Shown here: one piece after another, positions 34,901 to 43,418 of the stretch
Layout of the letters: each line of letters starts with the position of its first letter
How positions within the stretch are numbered: the first letter of the stretch is position 1
Source: Plotosus lineatus
Taxonomy: Eukaryota; Chordata; Actinopteri; Siluriformes; Plotosidae
Assembly: GCA_024760905.1 (NCBI GenBank)
Contig: CM045744.1
Coordinates: forward strand, 46,259,476 to 46,323,475
Direction of reading: 5' to 3'
Length of the DNA: 64,000 nt
The notes under the pieces: generated by a model
The model's database searches: none
The model's input: only the letters and a program-made list of their open reading frames with translations
What the model was told of the DNA's origin: nothing
Made by a program: the position numbers and the translations under genes

Positions 34901-35165
34901 CGGTCCGACAGAACCCATTCCTTCGGCTGCCACCCAACTCACACTGCACCCGACCCCTAAAACTCCTCCCACGGGTGGTGGGTCCATGGGAGGGCGGACC
35001 CATGTCTCCTTTTCGAGCTAAGCCCGGCCAGGCCCCATGGGCAGAAGCCCGACCATCAGGCGCTCGCTTTCGAGCTCCTCCCCCGGGCCTGGCTCCAGGA
35101 GGGAACCCCGGTGACCTGCGTCCGGGCAAGGGAGACTGCTTCCTGTACTCTCTCTCAGATGTCAT
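31958..35165 (-). pseudogene. Rex3/RTE polyprotein with few inactivating changes
   Basis: Order on the minus strand: basic N-terminus; AP endonuclease (LTLGTWNVTSLAGKEPDLVR near 34.88 kb, [14 protein letters not shown], then [32 protein letters not shown]); linker ([20 protein letters not shown]); RT fingers (DEIRPEYLRVLDAVGLSWL, VCSNYRGITLLSLPGKVY), motif [13 protein letters not shown], motif B VRQGCPLSPILF, motif C FVDDVVLLASS (Val instead of the usual Ala before DD); and a C-terminal domain (GYLGV-type EFKYLGVLFTSEGRMEREI, RPRTRWRDYV). Three breaks are seen: a 17-base C run at 34504-34520 shifts the frame, and in-frame TGA stops at 33437-33439 and 32792-32794 replace what should be Arg codons, consistent with CGA to TGA. 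Otherwise nearly full length. Confidence 0.88.
34504..34520. repeat. Poly(C) run in Rex3 coding sequence
   Basis: Seventeen C on the plus strand (G in the coding strand) between ESL and the next endonuclease block; it accounts for the frame change. Confidence 0.9.
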
Positions 35166-36039
35166 GTGTCATAGGGGTTTTTTGAATCGCACTTCGTCTG
35201 GACCTTCATCCCGGACCGGTTTGCCTTGGGTGACCCTACCAGGGGCATTTGCCCCCGACAACATAGCTCCTAGGATCATTAGGTCATGCAAACCCCTCCA
35301 CCACGATAAGGTGTGGATTCAGGGAGGGGTGATGCGGTGATGTTGATGTGAGTTAATCCTCTGGCGCTGAGCTGAGCGTGCTTTTGTTTATTGGGAGTAA
35401 ATAAAATAATAAAAAAAAAAAATTAAAAAATAGCAGCTCAGCCACGCCCCTCAGGAAGTAAACAGTTAGTGAGAGGCACAGCGCCAAAATCAAAGTCCAC
35501 AACAAAAAGGACATAAAAGAACAAGAAATGTAATAAATTGGATAAATAATCAAAACAAAATGAGAAACATGCTACACCACAGTAAATAAAATATAGCACA
35601 CAAAAATTTTAAAGATGACCTTCGGTCATGGACTGGAATAATAATTAAAAAAAGACTTTAATAGTGGAGTGTTTTACAACAGTTCAAAGGATTACTGTAT
35701 TCCTCTTCAGCAATGACATGACCTCAGAGGAAACTGTAGTTTCTTCCGACGAAAGTCTTATTTCTTCAGAAGAGACATCCAACTTCATTACCTTTTTCTG
35801 GTGCTTAAGCAGGTGTTTGAGTGACATCATAGAACTTAACTGGTAAGTAAAACACACTAAAAAAGGCTCCATTGCCAACTTGTGCGCGAATGAGGAAAAA
35901 GGGGCATTAAATCACTTCAACCAATCAGCAGGAAGGAGGATAACCATTGGCTGAATTTGAATTACGTGCGAGCTGCTCGGCAGTCCGTGAATACTCGAAC
36001 CACAATTGCAAAACCGCGAATAGTCAAGGGCCTACTGTA

Positions 36040-36758
36040 CTTCAAATCCTCCACCTTCTTTATCTCTGCCCCCTGTAACCTCACTGTCCCTCTCGGGTCC
36101 TTGTTGTTCACACACACATGTATTTTGTTTTATTGCGGCTAACCTTCATTCCTCTCCTTTCCAGGGCATACCTCCACCTCTAGATTTTCCTGCACTTGTT
36201 CTCTGCGCTCATTACAGATCACAATGTCATCTGCAAACATCATAGTCCATGGAGATTCTTGTCTAACCTCGTCTGTCAGCCTGTCATTCACCATAGCAAA
36301 CAAGAAGGGGCTGAGAGCTGACCCTTGATGCAGTCCCACCTCCACCTTGAACTCTTCTGTCACACCGACAGCACACGTCACTACTGTCTTACATCTCTCA
36401 TACATGTCCTGCACCACTCTAACATACTTCTCTGCCACTCCAGACTTTCTCATGCAATACCACAGTTCCTCTCTCGGCACCCTGTCATATGCTTTCTCCA
36501 GATCCACAAAGGCAAAATGCAGCTCCCTCTGGCCTTCTCTGTACTTCTCTATTAACATCCTCAAAGCAAACACTGCATCTGTGGTGCTCTTTCTTGCGAT
36601 AAAACCAAACTATTGTTCACAAATGCTGACCTCTGCCCTTAGTCTCGCTCTGTAGTTGCCACAACTCTGCACGTCTCCCTTGTTCTTAAAAATGGATACT
36701 AGCACACTTCGCCTCCATTCCTCTGGCATCTGCTCACTCTCTAAGACTTTGTTGAATA
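36040..36758 (-). mobile_element. RTE-clade LINE, RT part (split copy)
   Basis: Second half of the copy at 30862. A 144-codon frame (36139-36573) contains VFALRML-type fingers, motif [13 protein letters not shown], motif B GLHQGSALSPFLF and motif C FADDIVICNER. The 5' boundary is near 36758, so the endonuclease is absent. Confidence 0.85.
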
Positions 36759-37134
36759 TAGATAAAACATAAATATACACACAGCTCAGATGCGCACCTC
36801 ACATAAAAAATGTAAGTAGTTTTGTTGGGGGGGGGGGGTTGGTTTGTGTTGTTGTTTTTGTTTGTTTGTTTTTTTTTTTTTGTTTTTGCATAATTGGCCT
36901 CGTTTTGCACCATTTTTCTGAAATTCTTCCTTTCCTTTTCCTGATGTTTCCTCAGTTTCCTTATTTTTTGATGAATACTTTTGAATGTACTGAATGCACT
37001 GAATTGATGCACTGAAGCCACAGAAACTGAAGCACAAAGCAGCGAGGAATCACTGTATTTTAAAGTTAATATATGATTAAAGTGCTGTTTTAATTTTTTT
37101 CAGCAAATGTGTTATTTTTGTTAGAATTAGGATT
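36759..37134. other. Gene-free stretch
   Basis: Contains an 11-base G run near 36828-36838 and T-rich tracts; nothing recognisable. Confidence 0.5.
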
Positions 37135-37928
37135 GAAAATTCAAGGTAAGTCATAGTTCAGTTGGGGTTAAGGGTTCGGGTTAGGGTTTCGGGTTAGGGT
37201 TTAGGGTTAGGGGTTGGGGGGTTAGGGTTTGGGTGAGATGTTAGGGAAGCCGAGGGGCTAGCCTAAGAGTCAGGGTCCCCGGTGTGTACCTGTGCGCCCC
37301 GTTATGCACGGTCCTTCCCCCACGTCATTCAGGCCCCCCAGGGGACCAGCCATCCACGAAGCAAGTTGACCCCCAGCCATAGGTTGGAGTTGAGCCAGGC
37401 TTGGGGCAATTTCGAGTTTGGTTATCGATAAGGTGAAGTGTATTTTGGGTTGCCAGAAGGGGACCATGGGGTGTGCTCCCCTAGGTTATCCAGCAGAGGG
37501 CAGGCCAAGGCCATGTGGAAGAGGGGGGATTGGGCCTGGGTCGAGGTTGGGGTTAAGGTTTGGGCTTGGGGTTAGGGGCTAGAGGTTAAGGCTAGGGTTG
37601 GGGTTGGGGTCAGAGTATAGGTTTGGGGTTAGGGGCTAGAGGTTAAGGTTAGGGTTGGGGTTGGGGTCAGGGTGTAGGTTTGGGGTTAGGGCTAGAGGTT
37701 AAGGTTGGGGCTGGGGTCAGGGTATAGGTTTGGGGTTAGGGCTAGAGGTTAAGGTTAGGGTTGGGGTCAGGGTTTAGGTTTGGGGTTAGGGGCTAGAGGT
37801 TAGGGTTGGGGTTAGGGGTTAGGGTTGGGGTTAGGGTTAGGGTTAGAGGGTTAGGGGTTCGGGTTAGGGGTTGGGGTTAGGGTTAGGTTTAGGGTTTTAG
37901 GGTTAGGGCTCGGGGTTAGGGGTTAGGG

Positions 37929-40112
37929 CAGCGGTCGGGAACCTATGGCTCTCGAGCCATATATGGCTCTTCCGGAGACGTCATATGGCTCCCAGACAGT
38001 TTGGAGTTGAGGGGGCCAAAAAAAATTAAATTAAATTAAATTAAAATATATATATATTTTGGAACTGGTTTTAAAATACTAGTGATAATCTTAATAATAT
38101 TAAGTAATTTAAAATTAGTTTTAAAGATACATTTTAAAAGTCAGGGTGGGTTATGCACTTGCAATCCGCCCGGTGACCCGAGGATCAGGTCGGGAACCAA
38201 TCGATCGCAAGTACGTCACGGGTCATTGTCATTGTACGGAAATTAATTTTATCAGAGATAAAATTTCAACCCTTCAACCCGCTTCAACCCTTGTAACAGA
38301 AAAGATGGCGAAAAGAAAAAGACGATGATTACCGTACATTCCAGGCTGCGTGGACAGAGGAATTTGCATTTGTGGAGAGAGCAGGATCCGCAGTATGTCT
38401 AATATGCAATGACAAAATTGCATCAATGAAACGCTCAAATATAAAGCGGCACTTCGATACGCGTCATGCTTCTTTTGCATTGAAATATCCACCGGGGGAC
38501 AGCAGGAAAAAGGCATGCGAAGAGCTGCAACGGAAAGTGCAGACGAGCCAGCAGCAACTGCGTGTCTGGACCACGCAAGGTGACGGTAATTCCGCTAGCT
38601 TTGCGGGTGCTTTGGCAATAGTGAAGAGTGGAAAGCCGTTCACAGATGGCGAATATGCCAAAACATTTATGCTTGATGTGGCCAAAAATGGGACATACTT
38701 TTCTCTCGCGTTAGATGAGTCAACAGACGTTAGCAATCTATCTCAGTTCAGTATAATTGCCAGGTATGCTACAGGTGACACACTGCGTGAAGAAATCTTG
38801 GCTGTTTTGCCAATGAAAGAGACAACAAGAGGAGAGGATTTATTCATGTCGTTCATGGAGTTTGCTAAAGAAAAAAAAATACCACTGGATAAACTTATTT
38901 CTGTGTGCACTGATGGTGCACCATGCATGTTGGGGAAGAACAAAGGGTTTGTAGCACTTCTCCGTGAGCATGAAAAGAGAGCAATCCTAAGTTTTCATTG
39001 CATCCTGCACCAGGAGGCGCTTTGTGCTCAGACGTGTGGCCAGCAACTTGGTGAGGTGATGTCGCTGGTCATTCGAGTGGTCAACTTCATTGTCGCCCGA
39101 GCTTTAAATGATCGGCAGTTTAATGCTCTGTTGGAAGAAGTTGGGAATCAATATCCCGGTCTGATTTTACACAACAACGTCGCGTTGGTTCTCCAGGGGG
39201 AAGGTGCTCAACCGTTTTGCAGCTTGCCTGAGTGAAATACAGATTTTTCTAGAAATGAAAGGCGTCAAGCATCCTGAGCTGGACAATACTGCCTGGCTCC
39301 TGCATTTTCACTATCTTGTGGACATAACTGGCCATCTAAACCAGCTTAATGTGAAAATGCAAGGTATTGGGAATACAATCTCATCCCTTCAACAAGCAGT
39401 GTTTGCATTTGAAAGCAAGCTGGAAGTTTTTCTCAGGGACATTGAAACAGGTCGTCTTCTGCACTTTGAAGGACTGCAGCAATTTAGAGATGCATGCTTA
39501 GCAAGCGACCCCACACAACATCTGGATCTCCAGCAGCTAGCTGACTATACGTCCAATCTCCTGCAGTCATTCAAGGCACGTTTTGGAGAATTTCGTGCGA
39601 ACACTGGTCTTTTCAAATTCATCACTCATCCACATGAGTGTGAAGTGGACAAAATCAACCTGATGTGCATCCCCGGAGTCTCCATCGCAGACTTTGAGCT
39701 GGAAGTTGCAGACCTGAAGGCATCTGATATATGGATGACTAAGTTCAAGTCACTTAATGGAGAGTTGGAAAGACTTGCACGACAGCGAGCAGAGCTGGCG
39801 AGGGAACACAAGTGGTCAGAAATAAAAAAGCTTCAACCTGAAGACCAGCTAATTCTTAAAACTTGGAACGAGCTTCCTGTGACATATTACACAATGCAGC
39901 GTGTGAGTATTGCCGTACTGACCATGTTTGGCTCTACGTATCCATGTGAGCAGTCATTCTCGCATATGAGAAACATTAAGACCAACCTACGCTCGCGTTT
40001 AACTGATGGAAGCCTCAATGCCTGCATGAAACTCAACCTCACTACATATGAACCAGACTACAAGGCCATCAGCAAAACCATGCAGCACCAGAAGTCGCAT
40101 TAAAAGTAAATC

Positions 40113-40153
<41 letters not shown>

Positions 40154-40243
40154 GTTTAAAATACTATATGGCTCTCAAAAAATATATATCTAGAAATAAT
40201 TTAGTTTTATGGCTCTCCAGGTCAAAAAGGTTCCCGACCGCTG
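37929..40243 (+). mobile_element. hAT transposon with perfect TIRs and target duplication
   Basis: 2315 bases with 15-base perfect inverted ends CAGCGGTCGGGAACC and 8-base duplications GGTTAGGG at 37921-37928 and 40244-40251. It is inserted in the telomere-like satellite. An (ATT)n tract near 40113-40151 follows the transposase. Subterminal ATGGCTCT motifs are repeated near both ends. Confidence 0.95.
38305..40103 (+). pseudogene. hAT transposase, near-complete, two frameshifts
   Basis: About 600 codons from MAKRKR at 38305. A BED-type zinc finger (CLICNDKIASMKRSNIKRHF) is followed by the catalytic region (LALDESTDVSNLSQF with the first Asp, CTDGAPCMLGKNKGF with the second) and the C-terminal dimerisation motif (GSTYPCEQSFSHMRNIKTNL) carrying the third acidic residue. 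The frame is broken near 38320, where one extra base in an A-rich run separates the start from the zinc finger, and near 39181-39184, where GTCGCGTTGG should read one base shorter to give VRW. Everything else is open. The proteins most like it are hAT (Charlie/Buster-type) transposases and the host genes derived from them. Confidence 0.9.
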
Positions 40244-41173
40244 GGTTAGGGCTAGGGGTTAGGGGTTAGGGGGAGATGTTCGGGAAGCCGATGGGCTAGC
40301 CTAAGAGTCAGGGTCCCCGGTGTGTACCGGTGCGCCCCGTTGTGCATGGTCCTTCCCCCACGTCATTCAGGCCACCCACGAAGCGAGTTGACCCCCAGCC
40401 CTAGGTTGGGGTTGAGCCAGACTTGGGGCAATTTCGAGTTTGGTTATCGATAAGGAGAAGTGAAGTGTATTTTGGGTTGCTAGAAGGGGACCATGGGGTG
40501 TGCTCCCCTAGGTTATCCAGCAGAGGGCAGGCTAAGGCCACGTGGAAGAGGGGGAATTGGGCCTGGGTCGAGGTTGGGGTTAAGGTTTGGGCTTGGGGTT
40601 AGGGGCTAGAGGTTAAGGTTAGGGTTGGGGTCAGGGTTTAGGTTTGGGGTTAGGAGCTAGAGGTTAAGGTTAGGGTTGGGGTTGAGGTCAGGGTATAGGT
40701 TTGGGGTTAGGGCTGGAGGTTAAGGTTAGGGTTGGGGTCAGGGTGTAGGTTCGGGGCTAGAGGTTAGGGTTGGGGTCAGGGTATAGGTTTGGGGATAGGG
40801 GCTAGAGGTAAAGGTTAGGGTTGGGGTTGGGGTCAGGGTATAGGTTTGGGGTTAGGGGCTAGAGGTTAAGGTTAGGGTTGGGGTTGGGGTCGGGGCATCG
40901 GTTTGGGGCTCGGGGCTCGAGGTTAAGGTTGGGGCTGGGGCCGGGGTTTCAGTTTGGAGCTCCCGGTTTGGGGCTTGGGTCAGGCTCAGTTTGGCAGAGA
41001 TGTTCGGGGAGCCAAAAGGCAAGCCTGATAATCAGGGTCCCCGGTGTGTACCCGCACGTCCCGCCGTGCCCGGTCCTCACCCTACGTCATTCGGATTCCC
41101 CTATGGATCCATCATCCACGAAGTAGCCCCGGGGGTTTAAGCTAGGGAGGTTTCCTCTATAAGAGATAAGTAC

Positions 41174-41794
41174 TTACCTAGAGGAGGGAAAAAGGGAGGT
41201 CTGGTGTGTTTCATTGAGTCCTGTAGGATGTGTTGTGTCCAATTTTTTGACCCATGCAGCCTCTCTTTTCATTCTTTCTCCCCAGGTCCACGAAGGATCA
41301 GCCTGTAGGCCTGTCACGGACATTGCCCCTGGTCCGTGTGAGGTGAAGTGTTTGTAGAGATGTCTGTTTAAATGTTTCCGTCGAACTTTGTTGTACCTGT
41401 GTTGATTCATTCCGGTTGCGATAGTGTTTCGTGTCTGGCCCACATATTGTAGTCGGCAGATGGCACAGGTTATGACATAGATGCAATTCTTTGTAAGGGG
41501 ACTTATGCCGGGGTCTGCCTTGAATAATTGTTTTGTTTTGTGGTTTCTTAGAAATTTTTTTGCTTTATATTCCGGGCATAATCTGGTATTCCTCGAGGGA
41601 ACGATCGGTTTCAATTTTGACTGAATCAGCAGGTCGCCGAGGTTTTTGTGTCTTTTATAGGCCGAGATGACCCTATAGTCCCCGAGTATTCCCGTACCTG
41701 ATATATGCAGATCATAATTGTGTTTGATCCTGTTGTGTAGTTTAGTGTGTGGCATCGTGTAGGTTGTGACGAGTGGCAAGATTGTGGTTTTTTT
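41174..41794 (-). pseudogene. GIY-YIG endonuclease domain of Penelope-like element
   Basis: About 200 codons in the frame that follows the RT after the homopolymer. The expected junction reads ILPLVTTYTMPHTKLHNRI. The GIY-YIG module is seen as CIYVITCAICRLQYVGQTRN with a downstream conserved Arg/His region (NQHRYNKVRRKHLNRHLYKHF) and a W-x-x-RE-like WGERMKREAAWVKKL. The Cys pair in ITCAIC fits the zinc-finger-like linker of Penelope endonucleases. In Penelope elements this domain nicks target DNA. It is separated from the RT by the frameshift only, so I call it a broken part of one ORF. Confidence 0.85.
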
Positions 41795-43418
41795 CTCTTT
41801 GTTTTTTGTGTTTAAAAGTCTTTAGAACCTGTCTCAGAAAGGATCTGGAGTAGCCCCTAGGCCTCAAGGCCCTGAACAGGATGCCCGTGGCCTCCCAGAA
41901 GTCCTCCCGTCGAGAGCAGATCCTGTTGAATCGAATCAACTGGCATTTCACTAAACCTCTGAAGGTATGTTTAGGATGTAAACTATTTTTTTGTAATAAC
42001 TGGTGGGTGTCTGTTTCTTTGAAGTATACTTTTGTGTCTAGCCTGTGGGTCGTGTCGAAATCGGGGCCTTTGAACGTCGTCGTGTCCAGAAAGTTTACGG
42101 TGTGCCGATCCCTAGTGTGTTTAATTTTTATGGCAGGATGATGTGTGTTTAAGATGCTAGCGAAGTCCTCGAACGTGTCCTCGGAGTCTCCCCAAATTCC
42201 CCATATATCGTCCAGATATCTAAAATATTGTACGGGTTTGATGGGACAGGTCGCTAAGGCTGTTTCCTCCCAATCTGCCATAGAGATATTTGCATAGGAA
42301 GGGGCAAACTTTTTGCCCATCGCTGTGCCCTTGACCTGCAGGTAGTACTTACCATCGAATTCGAAATCATTACGTTTTAGGTTGATCTCGAGGAGACGGA
42401 GAATGTGATCGTCCGGTCTGCTTTCGTCCGGGTATTTGAGAAACCAGGTTTTGACTGCTTTTAAGCCGGCTTCGATGTCTATGTTGGTATAGAGGCTGTC
42501 GATGTCGATTGTGAAAAGAAACGATCGGGTTGTAATTTGAATCTGTCTGACTTTGTCGATAAAGTCGTACGTGTCTTTAATATAACTGGGGTGTCTATTG
42601 GATAGGGGGTTTAGGTAATAATCTATGTATTCGGCCAATTTATACGCGTCACTGTTGCAGTCTGACACTATGGGTCGTCCGGGAGGGATTATATGGATGA
42701 TGCTCCAGGACGCCGGGTCCTTGTGGATTTTAGGTAGCAAGTAAAAGCGACGTGGCCGTGATCCGATCGTGTCGAGGAGATATGTTTTTTGTTTTCTGCT
42801 GAGGAAATTTTTGTCGAATAGGTCGATTATAATCTGTTTAACCATAGGGATCGTGTGTGGAAAAATGGGCTCCTCTATGTTTTTGTAATGTTCGGTTTTA
42901 GATAATTGTCTCTGGGCCTCCCACTGGTACTGTGTCCTGTCCATTATCACTATCGAGCTGCCCTTGTCCGCGGGTTTGATCACTATATTCTTGTTCTTCA
43001 ATAGTTTAAATAGGGCCTTGACTTCAGAACTACTGCGGTTAGGTCGAGTGTTATCGTGCCAATCGAGTGACCGTGTTGCGTGGAGGTTAGCCCTGATAAA
43101 TTTTCTGATTTGTGATGGTACCTGGCTTAGTTTGGGTGTCCAGTTTGAGGCGTGTGTGAAGGGGCATTTCTGGGTCCCTGTTTTGTGTTCGAAGAAAGAG
43201 GCCAGTAGGACTCTCCTATGGAAAGTTTGGAGGTCGAATAGAGTTTGTGATTTTCTATCTTTGTCCAAATTGAGTGAAGGGATGAATTTGAGGCCTCTGT
43301 TCAAGAGGGTCTCTTCGTCTTTGGACAATCTAAAGGATCGAGATAGATTGATGATGTTACGGGGCCCGTTCCCGAGATTTGGGCATTTTGGGCCTACCAG
43401 TTTAAAAATCCCAGCCAA
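41742..43418 (-). CDS. Penelope-like reverse transcriptase
   Basis: 558 codons, uninterrupted. Typical Penelope blocks are present: VIKPADKGSSIVIMDR (about residues 148-163), RRFYLLPKIHKDPASW, PGRPIVSDCNSDAYKLAEYI, motif A FTIDIDSLYTNIDIEAGL, motif B VKGTAMGKKFAPSYANISM, motif C FRYLDDIWGIW and NFLDTTTF. All three catalytic Asp residues are present. The start ATG at 43418 lies 25 bases inside the end of ORF1, suggesting reinitiation or frameshifting, or one ancestral fusion. The last ~18 codons are frameshifted: the endonuclease continues in another frame after a 7-base homopolymer at 41788-41794. RTs of this class are related to telomerase. Confidence 0.92.
   Translation of the reverse strand: MAGIFKLVGPKCPNLGNGPRNIINLSRSFRLSKDEETLLNRGLKFIPSLNLDKDRKSQTLFDLQTFHRRVLLASFFEHKTGTQKCPFTHASNWTPKLSQVPSQIRKFIRANLHATRSLDWHDNTRPNRSSSEVKALFKLLKNKNIVIKPADKGSSIVIMDRTQYQWEAQRQLSKTEHYKNIEEPIFPHTIPMVKQIIIDLFDKNFLSRKQKTYLLDTIGSRPRRFYLLPKIHKDPASWSIIHIIPPGRPIVSDCNSDAYKLAEYIDYYLNPLSNRHPSYIKDTYDFIDKVRQIQITTRSFLFTIDIDSLYTNIDIEAGLKAVKTWFLKYPDESRPDDHILRLLEINLKRNDFEFDGKYYLQVKGTAMGKKFAPSYANISMADWEETALATCPIKPVQYFRYLDDIWGIWGDSEDTFEDFASILNTHHPAIKIKHTRDRHTVNFLDTTTFKGPDFDTTHRLDTKVYFKETDTHQLLQKNSLHPKHTFRGLVKCQLIRFNRICSRREDFWEATGILFRALRPRGYSRSFLRQVLKTFKHKKQREKNHNLATRHNLHDATH
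41788..41794. other. Homopolymer at the RT/endonuclease frame break
   Basis: Seven T on the plus strand; a length change of one base here would join RT and GIY-YIG in one frame. It could be a mutation, a programmed frameshift site or a sequencing artefact. Confidence 0.65.
42903..43081 (-). repeat. RT segment repeated at the element's 5' end, internal copy
   Basis: About 178 bases in the RT ORF, nearly identical to 45348-45525 (a few substitutions, for example ACTACTGCGG here against ACTGCTGAGG). Confidence 0.92.

Larger units (their letters stand above)
31944..35333 (-). mobile_element. Near-full-length Rex3/RTE-type LINE
   Basis: 3390 bases bounded by an 11-base target duplication GCGGTGATGTT (31933-31943 and 35334-35344). 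On the minus strand the 3' end is a (GAT)n tail, a feature described for Rex3. It encodes the complete AP endonuclease and RT. It is distinct from the other RTE family in this window, whose protein ends CGDP. Confidence 0.88.
31409..36037. mobile_element. TIR element family A, copy 3, carrying a Rex3-type LINE
   Basis: TA at 31407-31408 and 36038-36039; inverted ends CAGTAGGCTCTTGACATTCG and, reverse complemented, CAGTAGGCCCTTGACTATTC. It splits an RTE copy whose sequence resumes in frame on the other side. Without the LINE and its target duplication it would be about 1.2 kb. No transposase is visible. This copy defines both termini of family A. Confidence 0.85.
37135..41128. repeat. Telomere-like satellite with ~720-bp higher-order unit
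   Basis: GGGTTA-rich DNA alternates with a ~290-base non-telomeric block starting GAGATGTTAGGGAAGCC. Block starts at 37235, 40273 and 40997 give unit lengths of about 715 (after removing the hAT insertion and its duplication) and 724 bases. The telomere-like part is itself a ~55-60-base minisatellite (GTTTGGGGTTAGGGGCTAGA...GGGGTCAGGGTATAG). Runs of GGTTAGGG on one strand could form G-quadruplexes. The third unit is cut where the Penelope-like element begins. Confidence 0.88.

Noticed and set aside
37135..37930. True chromosome end
   Set aside because: TTAGGG repeats are degenerate, mixed with other satellite sequence and flanked on both sides by ordinary DNA; at most subtelomeric or interstitial.
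37235..41125. CRISPR-like regular repeat array
   Set aside because: The units are long, directly adjacent and satellite-like without unique spacers; the host is a vertebrate.
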